DNA of 64,000 nt. Source: Janibacter sp. A1S7 (GTDB lineage: Bacteria; Actinomycetota; Actinomycetes; Actinomycetales; Dermatophilaceae). Location: the NCBI RefSeq assembly GCF_037198315.1, contig NZ_CP144913.1, positions 744,001 through 808,000 of the forward strand, in the 5' to 3' direction. The translations under genes were made by a program, and so were the position numbers. Below are positions 1-7,327 of the stretch, piece by piece; the stretch's first letter is position 1; each line of letters begins with the position of its first letter. The notes below the pieces were generated by a model. It was not told the origin of the DNA. It searched no databases and was given only the letters and a program-made list of their open reading frames with translations.

Positions 1-425
1 TCGACATCGCCGACATCCAGGAGTGGGAGGCCCAGCACGGTCGGCTGCCCGAGAACGGCTGGCTCCTCGTGCGCACCGGCTGGGACAGGTTCTCGAACGA
101 CAAGGAGGCCTTCCTCAATACGGACGAGTCAGGCTCTCACACCCCAGGCATCACCGCGCAGGCCGCCGAGTGGCTCGCGACTCAACGGCCGATCTCTGGC
201 TATGGGGTGGACACGGTCGGTATCGACGCCGGCCGAGGTGCAGAACTGGAACCGCCCTTCCCGGCGCACTACCACCTGCTGGGGAACGACAAATACGGCG
301 TGACCTCGTTGCAGAACCTCGCGCAACTACCCCCCACGGGTGCGATGCTCCTCGTATCACCACTGCCCATCCTGGGCGGCACGGGCAGCCCCGCGCGAGT
401 GCTCGCCCTCGTCGAGCACGACTAA
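1..425 (+). CDS. Cyclase-family (kynurenine formamidase-like) hydrolase, 3' part
   Basis: The reading frame is open from base 3 at the window edge to the TAA at 423-425, so the 5' end lies outside. About 140 residues are visible. The C-terminal pattern HYHLLGNDKYGVTSLQNL followed by GAMLLVSPLPILGGTGSPAR is typical of the cyclase family (PF04199), metal-dependent amide or ester hydrolases related to kynurenine formamidase. The family's HxGTHxDxPxH metal motif would lie in the missing N-terminal part. The gene runs in the same direction as the SDR/monooxygenase cluster but is 505 bp away from it, so co-transcription is uncertain. A GTG at 69 is in frame, but the preceding codons already read as family sequence, so it is not the start. 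Confidence 0.75.
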   Translation, partial: DIADIQEWEAQHGRLPENGWLLVRTGWDRFSNDKEAFLNTDESGSHTPGITAQAAEWLATQRPISGYGVDTVGIDAGRGAELEPPFPAHYHLLGNDKYGVTSLQNLAQLPPTGAMLLVSPLPILGGTGSPARVLALVEHD

Positions 426-930
426 CCGCAGGCATGCCCTGAAAGTCCGATGCACCACCCATGACACACCCAAAGCGAGACTGAGCATTGAGTATCTAGC
501 CTCACTTCAGCCTGGAGCACACTTCCTGCACCGTTCTGAAATGAATCACTCCGACAGCTACTCTCGGGCAGCGCTCTCGATGGATACGAGTTCGCATTGG
601 TGGACCCGTGTTCGATTCTTTCTCACGCCGTGGCCCTCGCTCGTTGGTACCTTCGACGAAACCCATGCTGGCGTAGGGCCACGAGCCCTCAATCCGAGGC
701 TCACCACTCTAGGACCCACAGAGCCGTTGTGCCGCCTCGAAGTGCCAAGGTCCTTCTGAAGATGAGGCAGGTTCGACGATGGCCAAGAGAGATTCTCGAG
801 ACTCGCTGCGATCTTGCGTTATGCGGATAACGCGGACACAAACGGGATAGCAAGATGTGCTCTGCATCTCTACTCTCGACCCAACTGCCCGAGGCTCCAG
901 GCTACGCAAAGCAATCGAGAGAGGGACGTT
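426..930. other. 505-bp intergenic region, no gene seen
   Basis: No frame here reads like a protein; the short ORFs are overlapping low-quality frames. The base composition is less G+C-rich than the rest of the window. The only structure I see is the inverted repeat at 816-833 upstream of the SDR gene. It probably holds the promoter of the downstream oxidoreductase cluster. Confidence 0.5.
816..833. promoter_or_regulatory. Inverted repeat GCGTTA-N6-TAACGC, candidate operator
   Basis: Perfect 6-bp arms separated by TGCGGA lie 98 bp upstream of the SDR start. The position suits an operator for the cluster's AraC-type regulator or another regulator. No convincing -35/-10 pair could be assigned, so this rests on symmetry and location only. 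Confidence 0.3.
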
Positions 931-1722
931 ATGAGCAACAGTTTGAACGGCCGCACCGCGATCGTCACGGGCGGCTCGACACTGATCGGGCACGGCGTCG
1001 TCGAGGCCCTCCACCGCGAAGGCGCGAACGTCACCGTCGCCGACATCGATGTCGAGGGCGGACAGCGGATCGTCGACTCGCTCGGTGAACGAGTCGTCTT
1101 CCGGAGGACCGACATCACACATGACGGCGACCTGAGTCGACTTGCTCGAGAGGTGGGCGACGAGCAAGGCGGGATCGACATACTGGTCAACCTCGCCTGT
1201 TCATATCTCGACGACGGTTTCGCAACCTCTCGTTCCGACTGGCTCAGCGCCCTCGACGTGAACCTTGTGAGCAGCGCCATGGCTGTGCAGACCATCCACC
1301 CGTGGCTCGTACGTAGTGAGCATGCTGCGATCGTCAACTTCACCTCGATCTCCTCGAAGGTCGCCCAGACTGGACGCTGGGTCTATCCGGCGAGCAAATC
1401 GGCCATGGTTCAACTCACGCGATCGATGGCCATGGATCTCATCTCAGATGGGATCCGGGTCAACTCCGTCAGCCCCGGTTGGACATGGTCGGCAATTATG
1501 GACGGCCTCTCGCGCGGCGACCGGGCCAAGACAGATGCGGTCGCCGCACCATTCCATCTGACATCGCGGGTGGCCGATCCGATCGAGATCGGCAATGTCG
1601 TCGCCTTCTTGGTTTCCGATGCCGCATCGGTCGTCACCGGAGCCGACTGGGCCGCCGATGGTGGATACTCCGCACTCGGGCCGGAACAAGCGGTACCGGC
1701 AATACCACAGCTCGAAGCCTGA
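931..1722 (+). CDS. Short-chain dehydrogenase/reductase (SDR)
   Basis: A 263-residue classical SDR, NAD(P)-dependent alcohol or ketone oxidoreductase. The N-terminal cofactor loop reads TGGSTLIG, a variant of TGxxxGxG in which the second glycine is replaced. The active-site Ser lies in NFTSISS, with the YPASK catalytic Tyr and Lys, and DGGYS near the C terminus is typical of the family. The open frame extends upstream, but ATG at 931 follows a purine-rich GAGAGGGA and starts exactly where SDR similarity begins. It is 31 bp upstream of the monooxygenase gene, so probably the first gene of a four-gene operon. The substrate is unknown; context suggests oxidation of an alcohol to the ketone used by the next enzyme. 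Confidence 0.85.
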   Translation: MSNSLNGRTAIVTGGSTLIGHGVVEALHREGANVTVADIDVEGGQRIVDSLGERVVFRRTDITHDGDLSRLAREVGDEQGGIDILVNLACSYLDDGFATSRSDWLSALDVNLVSSAMAVQTIHPWLVRSEHAAIVNFTSISSKVAQTGRWVYPASKSAMVQLTRSMAMDLISDGIRVNSVSPGWTWSAIMDGLSRGDRAKTDAVAAPFHLTSRVADPIEIGNVVAFLVSDAASVVTGADWAADGGYSALGPEQAVPAIPQLEA

Positions 1723-1753
1723 TGACCGCGACCAAGAAGGAGGTGCGCAACCC

Positions 1754-3283
1754 ATGAAAATCGCTATTATCGGTGCCGGCTTTGCGGGGCTGAGTTCTGC
1801 AAAGGTGCTGCGTGAGTTCGGTTTTGACGTCGTCGTCCACGAGAAGGCGGCCGACGTCGGCGGCGTGTGGAGCCGCAGTCGACGCTATCCGGGCGTGCGC
1901 ACCCAAAACAGCAAGGGCACCTACAGGTTCTCCGACCTCAAGATGCCGCGCTCTTATTCACAGTGGCCCACCGGGCGGCAAGTACAAGAGTATCTTGAAC
2001 TCTATACGCAGGAATACGGTCTGGAGCCGTACCTTCGACTCAACAGTGAAGTGACCGAAGCCCGATTGCTCGACACCGAGGATGGTTGGGACGTGACGAC
2101 TCGCGCGCTGGACGGAGCGATGGAAACGGAACGTTTCGACCATGTCGTTGTGGCTAACGGTATTTTCTCCGAGCCGTTCATACCTCCTTTCGAGGGGGCG
2201 GAAGAGTTCCTGGCCTCGGGCAACAGGATTGTCGCGGCCAGTGAGTTTCATGACATTGAAGACGCCCGCGGGAAAAGCGTGATCGTCTTGGGCTACGGCA
2301 AGACATCATGCGATGTCGCCGTTCCCATCAGCGAGGCCGCTGAGTCAACAACGGTCGTGGCCCGGGCGCTGCTGTGGAAGATGCCCAGGCGGCTTGGCGG
2401 CGTACTCAACTACAAGTATCTGATGTTGACGCGCATGGGCGAAGCGTTGTTCCGCTACCAGAGCCTTCACGGCTTCGAGAAGTTCCTGCACGGGCCGGGG
2501 GACGCTGTCCGACGCAGAATGTTGGGCAGCGTCCAGTCTGTGGCCACCAGGCAGTTGAACCTCAAGGAACTGGGCCTCGTGCCCCACGGGACCTTCGAGG
2601 ACATCGGGCGAAGCACGGTGAGTTTGGTGACCGAAGGGTTCTACGAACGTGTCAAGGACGGTCGCATCACCGTGCATCGCGACTGCGTTGTCGCCAAACT
2701 GATCGTCCGCGACGGGGTTGGCTGGGCCGAACTGAGCAACGGTGAGACCGTTCGGGCCGACCTCGTCGTGTGCGGCACTGGCTTCCGGCAGATGGTCCCG
2801 TTCTTCGACGAGAAGTTGAACGATCGCCTCACCGATGAGGAAGGCAACTTCTTGCTGTACAAACAGATCCATCCGATCAACGTGCCGAACCTGACATTTT
2901 CCGGCTACAACTCGTCGTTCTTCAGTCCGCTCAGCGCCGAGATGGCGGCAGTGTGGATTGCGAGTCATCTGCTCGGCTGTCACAAGTTGCCACCAGAAGA
3001 CGAAAGACTCGCCTTCGCCCAAGCCAAGGTCGCGTGGATGGCCGAGCGCACCGAGGGCCATCACGCTCGTGGAACCAACATCATCCCCTTCTCGATGCAC
3101 AATGTCGATGAGGTCCTTGATGAAATCAACCTGAATGTCGGCGTCTTCGCTCGTTTCACGCAGTGGCTTGGACCGGTACGCCCGTCGGCATACCGATTCG
3201 TCGCAAAGAAGCTGAAGGATCGAGCCGAGAAGCGCGGCTTGTTGCCGACGGACGACTCATCTCAGGCCGAAACTGCGGTATAG
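1754..3283 (+). CDS. Flavin-containing monooxygenase (class B, BVMO/FMO-like)
   Basis: A 509-residue two-dinucleotide-fold flavoenzyme. GAGFAG near residue 7 binds FAD, and a second glycine motif, GYGKTSCD, marks the NADPH site. CGTGF resembles the FMO/BVMO ATGF element. The fingerprint that normally reads FxGxxxHxxx(Y/W) is degenerate here (ASEFHDIED), so whether it performs Baeyer-Villiger or heteroatom oxidation is unclear. The start ATG at 1754 is preceded by AAGGAGG about 9 bases upstream. Ten bases separate it from the next gene. Together with the SDR it could convert a cyclic alcohol to a ketone and then a lactone; that is inference. Confidence 0.82.
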   Translation: MKIAIIGAGFAGLSSAKVLREFGFDVVVHEKAADVGGVWSRSRRYPGVRTQNSKGTYRFSDLKMPRSYSQWPTGRQVQEYLELYTQEYGLEPYLRLNSEVTEARLLDTEDGWDVTTRALDGAMETERFDHVVVANGIFSEPFIPPFEGAEEFLASGNRIVAASEFHDIEDARGKSVIVLGYGKTSCDVAVPISEAAESTTVVARALLWKMPRRLGGVLNYKYLMLTRMGEALFRYQSLHGFEKFLHGPGDAVRRRMLGSVQSVATRQLNLKELGLVPHGTFEDIGRSTVSLVTEGFYERVKDGRITVHRDCVVAKLIVRDGVGWAELSNGETVRADLVVCGTGFRQMVPFFDEKLNDRLTDEEGNFLLYKQIHPINVPNLTFSGYNSSFFSPLSAEMAAVWIASHLLGCHKLPPEDERLAFAQAKVAWMAERTEGHHARGTNIIPFSMHNVDEVLDEINLNVGVFARFTQWLGPVRPSAYRFVAKKLKDRAEKRGLLPTDDSSQAETAV

Positions 3284-3292
3284 GAGAACTTC

Positions 3293-4873
3293 GTGAATCA
3301 GCAGGTTGACGCCATCGTCATCGGAGCCGGCATCAACTCGATGATCGCGGCCAGCGAATTGGCGTTGGCGGGCTGGTCAGTGACCTTGATCGATGAACGC
3401 GACAGGATCGGCGGCTTCATCGCTTCCGACGAAATCACCCTGCCCGGTTATATCCACGACACATTCTCGTCGTGGCATCCGCTTTTCGTGGCGGGCGAAG
3501 CATATGGAGTTCTGGGCGAACAGCTTCACAAACATGGCCTGGAATACGCGAACACCGACGACGCAGTCACCGCAAGTGTGTCCACGACGCACGGTTCGGT
3601 GATTGCTCACCGGAGCGTCGAGCGAACAGTCGAGGGTTTTGAGAATCCGAATGATCGTGCCGAATACGTGGCGATGCTGGAACAGTTCGGTGAAGACGCG
3701 CCGCACATTTTTGGCGCGATGGGTACCGAATTGGGGGCAAAGACCGTCATGCGCCTGTGCTGGCAGTTGTGGCGGCAGCAGAAGTCCGCAGGTATCGAGC
3801 GCATGGCGCGCAGTGTCACGCAAAGTGGCCGAGGCTACGCTCGCCAGCGCTTCGATGGATGGGAAGCCGACCAGTTGTGGGCGCCGTGGCTGTTGCACGC
3901 TGGTTTGGCGCCCGATCAGGCTTCAGGCGGATTGATGTTTCCGGTGATGGCCGCAACGATGCACGGTTTTGGCTTACCTGTGGTGGTCGGCGGGGCCGGT
4001 CAATTCGTCACTGCCTTCGAGCGACTTTTTGCTGAACACGGAGTCAACGTCATAACTGGCTCACGCGTCGATTCGATCGAGGTGCAGGACGGTCGTGCCG
4101 TCGGTGTTCGGACAGGCGGCAAGACCCTCAGCGCCAGCAAAGCGGTGCTGGCATCGACCGGTCCTCGGCAGTTGTATGAGGAATTGCTCCGCGATCAGGA
4201 TGTCGATCATCAGACGCGAGTCGAGGTAGCTCGATATCGTCCTGGCCGTGGGGCGATGCAAATACATGTAGCGCTTTCGGCTCCACTGTCGTGGTCGGAC
4301 GCACGTCTTAACGCTGTGCCCCTCGTGCACGTCAGCAGCGGTTCGGACTCGACGGCCATTGCATGTGCGCAAGCGGAAGCCGGGCTTCTTCCGGAGACGC
4401 CGACCGTCGTCGTGGGACAGCAACACGTTCTCGATCCCGGGCGGGTGCCTCTTGGCTGTGGCTCGCTGTGGATTCAACTGCAGGAGCTACCTTTTACGCC
4501 GACAGGTGACGCGGCGGGCCAGCTCGACGTGGCGGACGGTTGGACGCCCTCCGTGGTCGACGGTTATGTCGATCGGGTCTTCGACCGGATCGAAGCGCAC
4601 GCTCCAGGATTCAAGCTGACCGTGCGAAAAGCAGTAGCTCTGTCTCCGGCCGATCTTGCGCAAGCGAACCGCAATGCCGTGAACGGAGACCCATACGGCG
4701 GTGCGGCCGAGCTCGATCAAAATTTGTTGTGGCGGCCGACCCCCCGCACGTCCCGACACCACACAGCCGTGAAAGGGTTGTGGCACATCGGTGCGGCCAC
4801 CCATCCGGGGCCGGGACTGGGCGGAGGTTCGGGACACTACGTCGCAAGCCGTTTACTGGCAAAGCGACTATAG
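3293..4873 (+). CDS. FAD-dependent oxidoreductase, phytoene-desaturase (CrtI)-like
   Basis: A 526-residue protein with an N-terminal FAD-binding GAGINSMIAA motif and the C-terminal GLWHIGAATHPGPG.GGG.GHYVA stretch characteristic of the CrtI/phytoene dehydrogenase-like superfamily (bacterial PYROXD2 relatives). No other carotenoid gene is nearby, so a carotenoid substrate is unlikely. Its position in an SDR/monooxygenase cluster suggests dehydrogenation of a small hydrophobic substrate. The GTG start at 3293 has GGAG 7 bases upstream, within the stop region of the previous gene. It is translated in the same operon. Confidence 0.78.
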   Translation: MNQQVDAIVIGAGINSMIAASELALAGWSVTLIDERDRIGGFIASDEITLPGYIHDTFSSWHPLFVAGEAYGVLGEQLHKHGLEYANTDDAVTASVSTTHGSVIAHRSVERTVEGFENPNDRAEYVAMLEQFGEDAPHIFGAMGTELGAKTVMRLCWQLWRQQKSAGIERMARSVTQSGRGYARQRFDGWEADQLWAPWLLHAGLAPDQASGGLMFPVMAATMHGFGLPVVVGGAGQFVTAFERLFAEHGVNVITGSRVDSIEVQDGRAVGVRTGGKTLSASKAVLASTGPRQLYEELLRDQDVDHQTRVEVARYRPGRGAMQIHVALSAPLSWSDARLNAVPLVHVSSGSDSTAIACAQAEAGLLPETPTVVVGQQHVLDPGRVPLGCGSLWIQLQELPFTPTGDAAGQLDVADGWTPSVVDGYVDRVFDRIEAHAPGFKLTVRKAVALSPADLAQANRNAVNGDPYGGAAELDQNLLWRPTPRTSRHHTAVKGLWHIGAATHPGPGLGGGSGHYVASRLLAKRL

Positions 4874-4904
4874 TAACCAAAATATTGCGGCAGGGACCGA
4901 TTCC

Positions 4905-5879
4905 ATGACTGGTTTGCTGAGGCATCACAACCTCATCCACACTCGTGATCTTTATGAGGCGCGTGAAGAGGTTTCCCGTGCATTCTGTCGTCACGACCTG
5001 TCGTTGACCTCACGGACGGGCCGCCTTGACGTCGTACACAACGGTGTGCGCGTAGGCGGTGTCGGCCTCAATTATTTGCGGTACGGCGACGAGGTGAGGA
5101 TAAGCCCGGGCAAGCTCAATGCCTTCTATCTCGTCCAGGTGCCTATCGCCGGTAGAGCGGCAGTCAGTGTTGGCGATACCACCGTTATGTCGGACCGCAA
5201 CCGTGCGTCCCTCGTATCACCGTTGCAGCCGGTCGACATGGTTTGGTCAGATGGTTGCGAACAGATGATCATCTACCTTGACAGGCGAGCAGTCGAACAG
5301 TTCGCCAGTGAGAATGCTGCTGGCGAACACCCCAAGGAGGTTGTGTTCGAGCCTGCGGTTGACACCAAGGCCCCAGCGATCCGCAGTTGGCTACGCATTG
5401 TCGGCCTGTTGCGTGACGAGGTCGAGTCCGGCTCCACTTTGCTCGAATCAGCGCTTGCTTCAATCAACTTCGAGCAACTGCTCATCGGTGGACTGCTGGC
5501 TGCGCAACCGAACAGTTCTGAATACGGAATTCCCATCAGTCGTGGACGCGTTGGGAATCGTGCGGTCAAAATCGTCACCGACGCGATCACAGCACAACCT
5601 GAGCGCACATGGCGGGTGACTGAACTGGCTGCATTGGCCGGCGTGAGCCCGCGCAGTTTGCAGGGCGCGTTCAGGCGGGAATACGGCGTGGGACCGATGG
5701 AGGTGCTGCGCCGCGCTCGCCTGGAACATGCCCACAGTGACCTCGTGGCAGGATCACCCGAAGGAACGAGCGTCACCGAGATCGCGATGAGCTGGGGATT
5801 CTTCCACCTCGGCCGGTTCGCGGCCACATACCGTGAACGCTATCGTGAATCGCCGTCGAACACATTGGCTCGCAAATGA
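4905..5879 (+). CDS. AraC-family regulator with cupin-like sensor domain
   Basis: A 324-residue protein. The N-terminal about 200 residues match the AraC_binding_2 (cupin-like) type. The C-terminal about 100 residues carry two helix-turn-helix units: TWRVTELAALAGVSPRSLQ, and TSVTEIAMSWGFFHLGRFA followed by YRERYRESP. The ATG at 4905 begins the recognisable protein; the frame remains open upstream into the preceding gene. It lies 31 bp after the CrtI-like gene on the same strand, so it may be co-transcribed and feed back on the cluster. The inverted repeat at 816-833 is a possible target. Confidence 0.85.
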   Translation: MTGLLRHHNLIHTRDLYEAREEVSRAFCRHDLSLTSRTGRLDVVHNGVRVGGVGLNYLRYGDEVRISPGKLNAFYLVQVPIAGRAAVSVGDTTVMSDRNRASLVSPLQPVDMVWSDGCEQMIIYLDRRAVEQFASENAAGEHPKEVVFEPAVDTKAPAIRSWLRIVGLLRDEVESGSTLLESALASINFEQLLIGGLLAAQPNSSEYGIPISRGRVGNRAVKIVTDAITAQPERTWRVTELAALAGVSPRSLQGAFRREYGVGPMEVLRRARLEHAHSDLVAGSPEGTSVTEIAMSWGFFHLGRFAATYRERYRESPSNTLARK

Positions 5880-6021
5880 TGTCGCCGGTGTTGGCGGGTG
5901 CAGGTCCAGCGTATCCGGTGTCGTTGATTTGATTGGGTTGCGCGCAAGCCGCAGACGTTGCGGTGGACTGAATCGCACTGGGTTGGTGGAGTCTTCATCG
6001 TTTGGGAACGAGGATGGTCTC

Positions 6022-6185
6022 ATGCCGAAGGACAGCACCCCGGGGAAGCTGACTCCGCGTCGCCACAGCCCTGAAGAGAAGGCCGCTGCGGTACGGATGG
6101 CAGGACCCTGCGGACCGAGTTGAGAACGGGACCACGGGCGGGGCCTGGTGGTTGGTGGGCGTGGTTGTGATCGGGTGGACATCGA
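6022..6185 (+). pseudogene. Remnant of IS3-type transposase orfA
   Basis: The first 30 codons from ATG 6022 (MPKDSTPGK...RHSPEEKAAAVRM) resemble the N terminus of IS3-family OrfA helix-turn-helix proteins. The frame breaks after VRM: the expected continuation RTLRTEL appears in another frame, indicating a small indel. A further patch ending in a VDIE-like segment echoes the end of the OrfA DNA-binding region. The original frame stops at 6123. No orfB and no clear terminal inverted repeats remain. The fragment sits at the boundary between the lower-G+C island and the conserved chromosomal block. From here to 6415 I see nothing else. Confidence 0.55.
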
Positions 6186-6415
6186 GGCCCTCTGATGTGT
6201 GCAGTTCTCACATGCTCAGCCCGACCACACGGGATCGACTACGCGCCGCGGGCGCTCGCCGGCTGCGCCCTGTTCGTCGACGCCGTCCGAGAGGGGCGGA
6301 TCTGGCGGGTCCGATCGGTCTGAGTGAGCAACGTCCCAGTGACCTGGACGCGCAGCCGGACCCGACCTGCGAGGATGACCCTCGCAGTCCAGCACCTCAA
6401 GGAGGGGTACCACCG

Positions 6416-7189
6416 GTGGCACGAGCCAAGAAGTCGGCGATCATCGCCGTCGCGAACCAGAAGGGCGGCGTCGCGAAGACGACGTCCGTCGCCTCGATCG
6501 GCGCAGCCATGGCCGAGGCCGGCAAGCGCGTCCTCCTGGTCGACCTCGACCCCCAGGCGAGCCTGACCTTCAGCCTCGGGATCGACCCGGACGTCGTCGA
6601 GGTCTCCATCCACGAGGTGCTCCTGGGCCAGGCGGAGGTCACCGAGGCCATCCTCGAGGCCAGCGAAGGGGTCGACTTGCTGCCGTCGACGATCGACCTC
6701 GCCAGTGCCGAGGCGCAACTGCTGACCCGGCCCGGTCGTGAGTTCGTCCTCCAGTCGGTCCTGGAGGAGGTGCGCAGCGACTACGACGTGATCCTGCTCG
6801 ACTGCAGCCCGAGTCTTGGGGTCCTGACGCTCGCGGCGCTGACCGCAGCGACCGGCCTGATCATCCCGATGCAGGCCGAGATGCTCAGCCACCGCGGCGT
6901 CGGCCAGCTCCTCGACACCGTCCGCGACGTGAAGAAGCTGCTGAACAAGAAGCTGAAGACCATCGGGATCCTGCCGACGATGTACGACGGACGCTCCAAC
7001 CATGCCCGCGAGGTGCTCGACGACCTCGGCGGTCGGTACAAGCTGCCGGTGCTCTCGCCGCCCATCCCGCGCACCGTCCGCTTCGCCGAGGCGCCGGCCG
7101 CGGGGCGTTCCATCCTCGACACCGCCCGCTCGAGCAAAGGTGCATCGGCCTACCGCGAAGTCACCGAGCGCATCCTCGAGGCCATCTGA
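6416..7189 (+). CDS. ParA/Soj-like P-loop ATPase (orphan)
   Basis: A 257-residue MinD/ParA ATPase with deviant Walker A KGGVAKTT near residue 17, DLDPQ (Walker A') and LLDCSPSLG (Walker B). Chromosome-partition ParA is normally paired with ParB near oriC. No ParB is present here, and the gene lies next to rhlE in the position of M. tuberculosis Rv3213c, so it is a second, orphan ParA-type ATPase of unknown cargo. The frame is open further upstream, but GTG at 6416 has a strong AAGGAGGGG 9 bases before it and starts the conserved region. It is followed by a cluster of strong hairpins. Confidence 0.88.
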   Translation: MARAKKSAIIAVANQKGGVAKTTSVASIGAAMAEAGKRVLLVDLDPQASLTFSLGIDPDVVEVSIHEVLLGQAEVTEAILEASEGVDLLPSTIDLASAEAQLLTRPGREFVLQSVLEEVRSDYDVILLDCSPSLGVLTLAALTAATGLIIPMQAEMLSHRGVGQLLDTVRDVKKLLNKKLKTIGILPTMYDGRSNHAREVLDDLGGRYKLPVLSPPIPRTVRFAEAPAAGRSILDTARSSKGASAYREVTERILEAI

Positions 7190-7206
7190 GGGTCGCGATC
7201 CGGTAC

Positions 7207-7234
7207 GCACGAAGGGGGGCTCCCCCCTTCGTGC
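7207..7234. terminator. Hairpin terminator, first of three after the ParA gene
   Basis: Perfect 13-bp stem (GCACGAAGGGGGG / CCCCCCTTCGTGC) with a two-base centre, 17 bp after the ParA-like stop. The stem arms contain the GAAGGGGG octamer that recurs across the window. It lies between convergent genes. Confidence 0.7.
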
Positions 7235-7247
7235 TCGACAAGACAAA

Positions 7248-7288
7248 CCCCGGGTTCGCGGGAGTATCAAACTCCAGCGAACCCGGGG
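7248..7288. terminator. Nested hairpin between convergent genes
   Basis: The outer 12-bp stem is CCCCGGGTTCGC / GCGAACCCGGGG. Inside it is a 5-bp stem GGAGT/ACTCC around ATCAA. It is probably a bidirectional terminator for the ParA-like gene and rhlE. Confidence 0.65.
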
Positions 7289-7290
7289 AG

Positions 7291-7307
7291 TATCGGGTCA
7301 CCCGATA
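7291..7307. repeat. Palindrome TATCGGGTCACCCGATA
   Basis: A perfect 8-bp-arm palindrome around a central C, the third hairpin in 100 bp. Its core TCGGGTCACCCGA recurs about 17 kb away at 24203-24215, upstream of whiB7. Confidence 0.5.
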
Positions 7308-7327
7308 AACGGGGGGCAGGTGGGGCG

